Of a stretch of DNA of 64,000 bases, positions 56,821-64,000 are shown one piece after another. Numbering within the stretch: the stretch's first letter is position 1; each line of letters opens with the position of its first letter. The DNA is from Crocodylus rhombifer (Eukaryota > Chordata > Crocodylia > Crocodylidae): positions 6,013 through 70,012 of the forward strand of contig JAVSML010020808.1 of assembly GCA_038503035.1 (NCBI GenBank), given 5' to 3'. The translations under genes and the position numbers were made by a program. A model generated the notes under the pieces. The model was not told the origin of the DNA, ran no database searches, and saw nothing but the letters and a program-made list of their open reading frames with translations.

Positions 56821-58840
56821 GCCCCACCGTGATAACCCTGTGAAAATGGTGGCTGACCCCTTGATCGGCTGGCTGCCTCCTCAAGTTGGGTACACCCCCT
56901 ATTCAGATCCCATCAGATGAGTTGTATTCTGCCTCACCCCAATGACTTTCACTTAGAGTAGAGTTTTGAAAAAAAAACTTAAGAAAAAAAATCCATTCTT
57001 TTCACCCCAAGGTGGAGGGCTCCCTGCCTGAGACTGGCTGACCAGTTATCCTGGCTCTTCTCACAGCATTTGGGGGTGGGCAGGGGCTAAAGTTATGTCT
57101 CCTAGTGACACTTGCTCCTTCTGCCCCATACTGCTACTCACAAGGAGACGACTGCACTAAACAACATTCACTAGCCTGCATTAAGAAAACCAGCTGTGCA
57201 ACATGATCACTTCCCATGCGGGATAAGTACAAGTGTAGTAAACAGTGCTCCCGTGCCCTTTCACCTACTTCACTCTGTTTACATATTTCCATCTTTTTTT
57301 TTTTTTTTTGCAAACCAATACCTTTGTATATGTGTTGCATTTGGCAGTACTAAGAGGTGTTCTCATTTAGGCCTGAGGCCAGAAAAGTATTTGTACAACA
57401 GAGGGATTAACAGGGGAGGGGGAAAAAAGTCTCTGAAGGCTGAATCTGTATCAGTTAATAAAGGCTTTGTATTATATTTTGCTTGGTGCTGACAAATGTG
57501 CTTGCTGCTAGACAGTGTGCAAAATTCAGGCAGTCTGCCTTGAAGAGCTCGCACACTAGACAAGACAGGTGGAGAGTAGGCAATGGGGAGCCCTGAGGAA
57601 ACAACATCTTGTTTGCTTTATTGCAATTCCAATTTAAAAGCATTTTTATTCCTCTCTTCTTTGGCAATGCAGAAGGTAGGGTGGGGAGCGAGGGGATGCA
57701 GTGTTGGGGGGTGGCTGAGTGAGGGGAATTTTAATGTGGAGATGGTCTTATCTGGGTGGTCTAAAAGAGGAAGGGCATTATAAGGAAAATTTTAGAAGTT
57801 GCCAAAGACTGCACATCCAAAACCAAATATCCTAATCTCTTAATACACCCTTTTTCTGGGAGGAGGGGAGAAATGAGAAGAAAAAAGAAAAAACAACTCC
57901 ACACCTTTCTTGACCATAGAGGGCCATGGACAAAGGCAGGGAGACTGCTGTGAGAAACAGACCAACCACTTTATCTTTTTTCCCCTAAAACAAATATTTG
58001 TTGAAATGAATTCTAAGTATAGATTTTAAAATGCATTAAAATGAACTCTGACTGGTCACAGTACTGGGAAGAGTGTTAAACCACAGAGCCTGTCATACGA
58101 TCTAATCAGTAACAATTGTTTATTTAACAAGGATCAAGTTGACTGAAAGGTTTCTGAAAGGAGTTTGTGTAGATGGGATCAGACATAAGTCTTTTCCCCT
58201 AATTACTTCAGGCCACACTGTACAATTTGTGTTCCAGTGTACATTAGGGTTTAATGAGGCTTCCTCCACGATAGGCTGGCTGAGGTGAACAAAGCCAAAC
58301 CGCGTTTAACCAGTGTACGTTTATTTGAAACTAAGTACAACATAGCTGCACGCTCACTGCATTCTAGCACACATACTAGCAGAGGAAGGGATGGAAGCAC
58401 ACCTATAATGTGCTGAAATTGTGAATCGTAGGTGTTCAGGAGGATCATATTATGCTTCCACAGGAAATATCTTCATGTAGAAACCTTTGTGGTGAAATAG
58501 TAAACGTTTCTTTCTTTAGTTGTTCCACTAGTAAAGCAATTGCAAATCTTTCTGTGTCCTTAAGAAAATCCTTACTATAACTTCACATTATGTATATCTT
58601 TATTTTCTCTAGCTCACCTCCAGGTGTGTTAGTATGGATGATATAGAGCAATGACTGCATACCATTCATGATGGTAGCAGCTCCCTTAACATGCCATATA
58701 GTATCAATATTAAGCACCATGCAGCACAGATCACAGGAGTCAGAAAGTCTGGCACAAATCGCAACAACTTTGGACCTTCCGGGATTTATTTTCAGCATTC
58801 ACCATTTCACAGAAAAGAGAAAACAACAAAGCACGTTTGG
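56821..58840. other. Intergenic, nothing recognised
   Basis: Mixed DNA with a T run at about 57294-57309 and no gene-like signal. Confidence 0.45.
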
Positions 58841-59060
58841 GTAGAAAGTAGGCCTGTGCGGGTAGGCAGGTAGTCGATCTAGCTTCAGCTCCAGCCACTT
58901 TGGATGTCAGCGATCTGATCCAGAGCTCTGGGTCAGTTTGCCACTTTGATCCAGCCAAAGCGGCTCCAAAGCTTCAGACCTGCCTCAGAGATCTGACCAT
59001 AGGGTATAATGGGGGATCAATGAAATATCTAATACTTTGTTGTTTTGTCTCTGATTTGGG

Positions 59061-59520
59061 TGAAACTTGCAGGGGTGGTAGCCTCTGCTGAGAGCATGAA
59101 GCCTGCCAAGTTTCAAGAAGATAGGTGCAGGGTTTTGGGATGAACTGCACCCCAAATTCTTGAAAGCAAAAATCAAGTCACGTCTATGTGTTACAGCACA
59201 GGGGGGTGAAAACTGCAGGGGTGCCCCTGCTGAGGCCACGAAGCCTGCCAAGTTTCGAGAAGATAGGTGCAGGGGTTTGGGGAGAACTGCACCTCAAGCT
59301 GCTGACAGACAAAACTCGTGACATAGATGACTCTGTGTGTATTAAGGTGCAGTGGGCTGAAAACTGCAGGGGTCGTGGCCCCTGCTGAGGCCACAAAGCC
59401 TGCCAGCTGTGTGTGTGCCTCGCTGGGGGAGTCTGTCTTCTGGGGCCCTGAGCCTCTGGCTGCTGACAGGCAAAACTCATGATGTGGGTTGGTGACACTG
59501 TGTGTGTGTTAAGGTGTGCC
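59061..59520 (+). repeat. Three-unit tandem repeat, period about 146-151 bp
   Basis: Units begin at 59061, 59207 and 59358 with TGAAAACTGCAGGGGT-like sequence. Units 1 and 2 share GCCTGCCAAGTTTC and AGAAGATAGGTGCAGGG; unit 3 diverges in its middle but keeps GCTGACAGGCAAAACTC. Preceding sequence at 58850 (TAGGCCTGTGCGGG) may be the end of a larger dispersed element. Confidence 0.7.
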
Positions 59521-60044
59521 CTTCCTGGCACTGGGGCTTCTACACAACACAGCAGTGTGCCCCAGTGAGGCCTCCTACTACCTCATGTCCAGTCTACCAC
59601 TTTATGTGATAATAGGTAAAATAACTTAGCTGTCTCAACACCAGTAGCATCAGCAGCAGCATCATAGGTACCCAAATGGAACTGTCACAGAGCCTTTCTT
59701 TTTATAAAGGAATTGACAGCAGGACATAAAGATGTGTTTGTGTTGGACATATAATGTTACTCATGGTGCGTGATGGCTTATCTTGTGTTTTTATGTAATT
59801 TGTGTATTATTTAAAAAAAAAAGGAGTACCAGTCTGTCAGGCCTGATCCTGAGAGGGAACAAATTACAATGCAAACCGCTTTTCAGAGCTGGGCCTATGA
59901 ACTGCACTTCATCAGCCTCCTAGGTAGTAGGTACAGAAACTCATGAACTCAATATAGATTAGACAGTGGAATTCTGGCACACTGCGATCTGCCGGACATC
60001 TGACACCCCACGTACCTCTGCATTTTTAACTGCGCTGCTACATC
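59521..60044. other. Intergenic, nothing recognised
   Basis: Contains a short A run near 59813-59822 and no gene-like signal. Confidence 0.4.
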
Positions 60045-60905
60045 CTCTGTCCAAGTTTGCGGATGATACAAAACTGTGGGGAGAAGTGGACACACCGGAG
60101 GGCAGGGAACAACTACAGGCAGACCCGGACAGGTTGGACAAATGGGCAGAAAACAACAGAATGCAATTTAACAAGGAGAAATGCAAAATGCTGCACCTAG
60201 GGAGGAAAAATGTCCAGCACACCTAGTGTCTAGGAGATGACTTGCTTGGCAGCACCGAAGTAGAAAGGGATCTCTGAGTCCTAGTGGACTCCAAGATGAA
60301 CATGAGTCGTCAGTGTGACAAAGTCATCAGCAAAGCTAACCGCACTTTATCATGCATCAGCAGGTGCATGACAAACAGAACCAAGGTGATACTTCCCCTC
60401 TATCAGGCACTGGTCAGACTGCAGCTGGAGTACTGTGTCCAGTTTTGGGCGCCACACTTCAAGAGGGATGTAGATAACCTGGAGAGGATCCAGAGAAGGG
60501 CCACTCATATGGTTAAGGGCAGGCCAAGCCCTACGAGGAGAGACTAGGGAACCTGGACCTCTTCAGCCTCCGCAAGAGAAGGTTGAGAGATGATCTTGTG
60601 GCTGCCTATAAGTTCATCATGGGGGCGCAGAAGGGAATTGGTGAGGCTCAGGACAAGGCACCCCTGGGAGTAACAAAAAATAATGGCCATAAGCTAGCAG
60701 AGAGCAGATTTAGACTGGACATTAGGAAGAATTTCTTCACAGTTAGAGTGGCCAAAATCTGGAATGGGCTCCCAAGGAAGGTGGTGCTCTCCCCTACCCT
60801 GGGGGTCTTCAAGAGGAGGTTAGATAGGCATCTGGCTGGGGTCATCTGAACCCGGCACTCTTTCCTGCCTATGCAGGGGGTCAGACGTGATGATCTATTG
60901 AGGTC
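60045..60905 (+). mobile_element. CR1 LINE 3' end with RT C-terminus
   Basis: The + strand begins at the FADD catalytic box ([20 protein letters not shown], about 60050) and continues [20 protein letters not shown], then [40 protein letters not shown] (60284-60547) and SRFRLDIRKNFFTVRVAKIW (60583-60849). A CR1 3' UTR follows. It is 5'-truncated with stops at about 60224 and 60545. Coding content is better kept than in the other CR1 copies. Confidence 0.93.
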
Positions 60906-61559
60906 CTCCTTTCCCTGATACTTCCCACCTAGCCTGTCCCTTCCCCCCTGATGCCTCCATTTCCATTTTCACTGACTGGCTTTTTCCCCTGCATTGCAGA
61001 CCATGCCAGCGTCTGGCTTCTTTACTATTCCTTCCATCCACGACCAACTGCAGGTACTTCCTCAGCCTCACACAGGGGTTTTCAATGCAAAACTGGCATC
61101 CTGGGCAGCTAAGCTGAGCTCACCAGGAGCCTCACAACTACACTGCAACCAGCAAGCGTCAGGCCTGTCAAAGACATAACAGGTCTGGGTGTTCCCCAGC
61201 CAGGGCTTTGTGTATGTGTGCATTAGCTGGAGGTTATGGTGCCTCCTACCCGCCTTTCATCAGGGGATCATTGTTCCTGGCATTTACGGGGCTGCCGCAC
61301 CACAGGCAGTCCCACCAGGCCTCCCTACCCTGGCAGGGTGCAGTTTTAGTGGTCATCCCCAGGACCTGGAGCCTCTTCCTTCCCCATAGCCTCAGTCCCA
61401 TACCTCTAAGTCTATCCTGGCAGGGGAATGAGCTCAGTAGGGACATATTCTTCCCTTGCTGGCTGGTGATGCAGTTCGTGCCCCCTCCAGCTGACAGCGG
61501 GGCATTACTCGGCTTTTAAAAAACTCAGAAAAGGAAATTGGTGTAGACAGAGTTAGGAG
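60906..61559. other. Probable 3' part of the hAT element or intergenic DNA
   Basis: Mixed sequence between the CR1 end and the transposase C-terminus. No inverted-repeat terminus or gene was recognised. Confidence 0.3.
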
Positions 61560-61909
61560 GGTGGCACTCAGTCCATCTGCACGTCGAGCTTAGGGAACCC
61601 CAGCAGTGGGAGTTTCACCTTTAGGAAGACTAGCTGCTCCACCAAAGCAGGATCCGAGCAGGTGTGGTGGGGTGTCACAACACCCCAGCAATGCTGAACA
61701 CCCTTTCACTTGGCACACTGGTTGGTGGACAGGTGTTGCCAGGCAACCAAGGCAAGATCCTGCCACATCTGACTGCAGTTTGCCCAGTAGGCCAAGGGGT
61801 CGCAGTCCAGTGGCTCCACATTCTCAGTAAGATAGGTAGCCACCAAAACCTCGGCGCTACCTACTGGAGGCTGGGGTCTAGTGCATTTGGACCCTAGCAT
61901 TGAAGCCAT
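61560..61909 (-). pseudogene. hAT transposase C-terminal dimerisation region
   Basis: DPLAYWANCSQMWQDLALVA followed by WQHLSTN (61706-61909) matches the hAT dimerisation motif. After a frameshift at about 61700, DPALVEQLVFLKVKLPLLGF (about 61580-61640) gives the usual C-terminal end. Confidence 0.82.
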
Positions 61910-61958
61910 GCCAATGGCCTACATTGGCAGTGGCTGGTGTGGAGGACACTGGCTGGTG

Positions 61959-62563
61959 CTAGTGCTGGCACCAGTGCTGGTGCTGGGAGTGCTGACGCTC
62001 CCCCTCTTCCACATCCCCTCGCCTCTGCACTTTGGCCTCCCTGACTTTGTTGACCAGCACCTGCATCCAGTGATCAAGGGTTTTGGGGCTGCCAGTGCAC
62101 ATGCTCCCCTTCACCCTCAGGTCGCACATGCCCACTATCATGTGGACTATACTAGACCGTAAAGGATCCAGCCATCTCCTGATGCCCTCCTTCAGCCGCC
62201 TCACCAGTGCCTGCATGTCAGCGGCCTGCCCCAGCCAGGAACATCGATCCCCTGGAACTTCTCCATTTGGTTCTCCAGTTCCCTCACTAGGGGGATCACC
62301 TGGCTGAAGAGGGCATCACCAGCGCTAAGGGTCTCGGTGGCCTCGAGGAAGGGCTTGAGGACCACCAACATCTGGGCGATGGTACCCCACTCAGCTGTGT
62401 TCAGGGGGCCACTGATCCCAATTTCCCCAAGCAAGGCCATCTTATGGATGCTTTTGGTGGCTCCACCAGCCTCTCGAGCATCAGGTATGTGGAGTTCTGC
62501 TGAGTCTCCACATCCTGTGTCATTCTGTGCTGTGGGATGCTCGGCTCTACCTGTTCCTCCCAC
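61959..62563 (-). pseudogene. hAT transposase middle region in two frames
   Basis: The first part (62201-62563) reads NTAEWGTIAQMLVVLKPFLE, then VIPLVRELENQME, typical hAT helical insertion sequence. Reading shifts at about 62210 to QALVRRLKEGIRRWLDPLRS and later a charged stretch (61959-62216). At least one frameshift is visible. Confidence 0.75.
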
Positions 62564-63162
62564 AGCATCTTGCCCCCCTTAATGCTGCGGTGGAAGTAGC
62601 CCACCACCTTCCTGCATTTCGAAATCAGCTGGCTTGTAGCAGTAGTGGTGGCGGCATTCCTCACTATCAGGTGCAGCTTGTGTGCCACACAGCGGATGCC
62701 AACAAAGTTGGCATCACAGACAGCCTTCACTATATTGTCCCCATTGTCAGTGACCATGAATCCGCAGGTGAACCCCGCCTGCCCAGTGAGCCACCCCTGC
62801 ACCATGTGGTTCAAGACCCCCATGATCTCCCTTGCTGTGTGGGACTCATCCAGCACCTTGGCCTGCAGTAGAGCCCACCAACGGCCTGACTGATTGCACC
62901 AGTGCTCCATGAGGGAGAGGTAGGCGTGATCGCCACCCTGGCTGCTCCAGATGTCGGAGGTGAAGTGCCAGGCTACCTGCGGCCCTGCCTTGTGCAGCTC
63001 CTCCTTCAAGTACTCACTGCATGCCTCACACAGGGAGGGCACCACCACCCTGCTAAAGGTGGTGTGTGCAGGCACTTCGTAAAATGGGGCCAGAAGTGCA
63101 ATGAACCGCCTGAACCATGGCCACTCAACTAGGGAGAAGGGCTGGGTATCCAGAGCAAGCAT
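62401..63162 (-). pseudogene. hAT transposase catalytic core
   Basis: A 253-codon open stretch contains FTSDIWSS (Asp70) and MVTDNGDNIVKA (Asp139), the first two acidic residues of the RNase H-like site. CVAHKLHLIV (158-167) has the family CxxH motif. The tail after about residue 225 is out of frame; the true reading continues in the frame of 62201-62563. Confidence 0.9.
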
Positions 63163-63225
63163 CTCCCCAGTGCTCTGGGTGATCTCGCTCGCCTTGAGAA
63201 TGCACTCCCCTTTTTGTCCACCTTT

Positions 63226-63483
63226 TCACCCACAGGTCCAGGGTGGCCTGCCTCTGCCTTGGGGGAAGGGGGCTTTGGAGCGAGTGGGGGGCTTCACTTT
63301 TGGCACACTTGCACTGGTGCCAGGCTGAGCAGGAAGAAGGGCAAGGGGGTGCTGCCTCCTCAGATGCAGCAGCATCACCGTGGTGGAAAAGTGTCTCACA
63401 ACCTTGCCATGGCTCATGTGCCTTTGGCAGTGCTGGCAGATGGCAAATCTGGGATCATCTGCCAGCTCAAAATGCTCCCACAC
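63226..63483 (-). pseudogene. hAT transposase N-terminal BED zinc finger
   Basis: The reading is WEHFELADDPRFAICQHCQR, then HFSTTVMLLHLRRQHP, with Cys16-x2-Cys19 and His40-x4-His45 (residues from the Met at 63483). That is a complete BED finger, a DNA-binding domain of hAT transposases and ZBED proteins. A proline/glycine-rich linker follows. It is separated by a frame break from the catalytic part. Confidence 0.85.
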
Positions 63484-63500
63484 TACACTACTCCCCTGCT

Positions 63501-64000
63501 TCTGGGCTGAGGCTGAGGATCCTGCCTTATCTCACTCCTCAGCAGGCTGAGGCTCAACAGCAGGAGGAGCAGCCTCAGCTGAGCCACTTGCCTCCACAAC
63601 CTCAGCCTCCCTCCGAGGTACTGCTTTCCAAAGAAGACCTGGATCTAGGGGAAATTTGAGGGGTGTGGAGCACTAACTCTGATACCCCCTCAGTCCCCAG
63701 AATTGCTTGAGCCAATGAGCTCAGCCTCCCTGGTTCCAGCTCCTCCTTTGGCAGTGGGAGGGTCACAATGAGAGATGACATTGGGGTGGAGGAGACAGTG
63801 ATTCCACTGCTGGTGCCCACTTCTAGACTGACGGGGGGTGGTGCAGGTGCAGGCACATCAGGTGCAGACACTGCTCCAACTTCCTTGCTTCCACTGGCAG
63901 TGCTGATGTTATGGCTGCTTGGGATGAGAATCCATCTGTGTTTGGGCGGGGAGGGGGGCTTGCAGCTCTAGCTCTCCCCCTACCTGCTCTCCCTCCCCTG
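63501..64000. other. Right-edge sequence, probably 5' part of the hAT element
   Basis: GC-rich, proline/serine-rich in several frames and without a recognisable domain. It lies upstream of the BED finger in - strand orientation. Confidence 0.35.

Larger units (their letters stand above)
61560..63500 (-). mobile_element. Decayed autonomous hAT transposon, continuing past the right edge
   Basis: On the - strand, a BED zinc finger, an RNase H-like catalytic core and the hAT C-terminal dimerisation region follow in the right order, in at least four frames. This is an old ZBED/Ac-type hAT transposase copy. Terminal repeats were not found; the 5' end is probably beyond 64000, and a CR1 lies just past its 3' side. 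Confidence 0.85.

Overview
The window looks like vertebrate nuclear DNA, most likely from a reptile and probably a crocodilian (inference). The evidence is one conserved vertebrate gene with canonical GT-AG introns, many 5'-truncated CR1 LINE copies including the crocodilian-style 3' tail, a MIR-like SINE, and many short DNA transposons (hAT, pogo/Tigger-like, Harbinger-like, foldback). No bacterial-style operon, CRISPR array, rRNA or tRNA gene was seen.

Bases 1-29165 hold the only confident gene, AZIN1 (antizyme inhibitor 1), on the + strand. Ten coding exons between 8094 and 28598 join without a frame break into 450 codons (449 residues plus stop). The non-coding first exon(s) and promoter lie left of the window. 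The start-codon exon opens at 7998 and carries a 9-codon upstream ORF that stops one base before the AZIN1 ATG. The first poly(A) signals are at 29079 and 29145. AZIN1 is a catalytically dead relative of ornithine decarboxylase (ODC). It binds antizyme more tightly than ODC does and so frees ODC. This copy has lost several PLP-contact positions, including the position-69 lysine (Arg here), and has Gln at position 140 where human AZIN1 has Lys.

The introns and the region left of the gene contain non-autonomous hAT elements with recognisable 8-bp target duplications (960-1930, 15470-15864, 22956-23076, 26705-26985), a pogo/Tigger-like element (22221-22515), antisense CR1 copies (13799-14290, 24013-25058), a very degraded LINE reverse transcriptase (16320-17420), and a CR1 tail inserted in a GC-rich hAT element (3383-4320).

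Bases 29166-64000 appear gene-free and are dominated by repeats: a CR1 inside another CR1 (33676-35745), foldback structures (39967-40134, 44590-44925, 46130-47215, 54655-54870), a Harbinger-like element (43056-43534), a decayed minisatellite (53320-53825), a 908-bp hAT element (55083-55990), a 10-N assembly gap (56111-56120), a roughly 150-bp tandem repeat (59061-59520), a CR1 with a readable RT C-terminus (60045-60905), and a frameshifted hAT transposase pseudogene on the - strand (61560-63500) running to the right edge. The many ORFs in the GC-rich blocks are best explained by repeats.

I found no clearly new biological system. The points most worth following are the altered AZIN1 residues, the upstream ORF abutting AZIN1, and the large palindromes in the downstream intergenic region.
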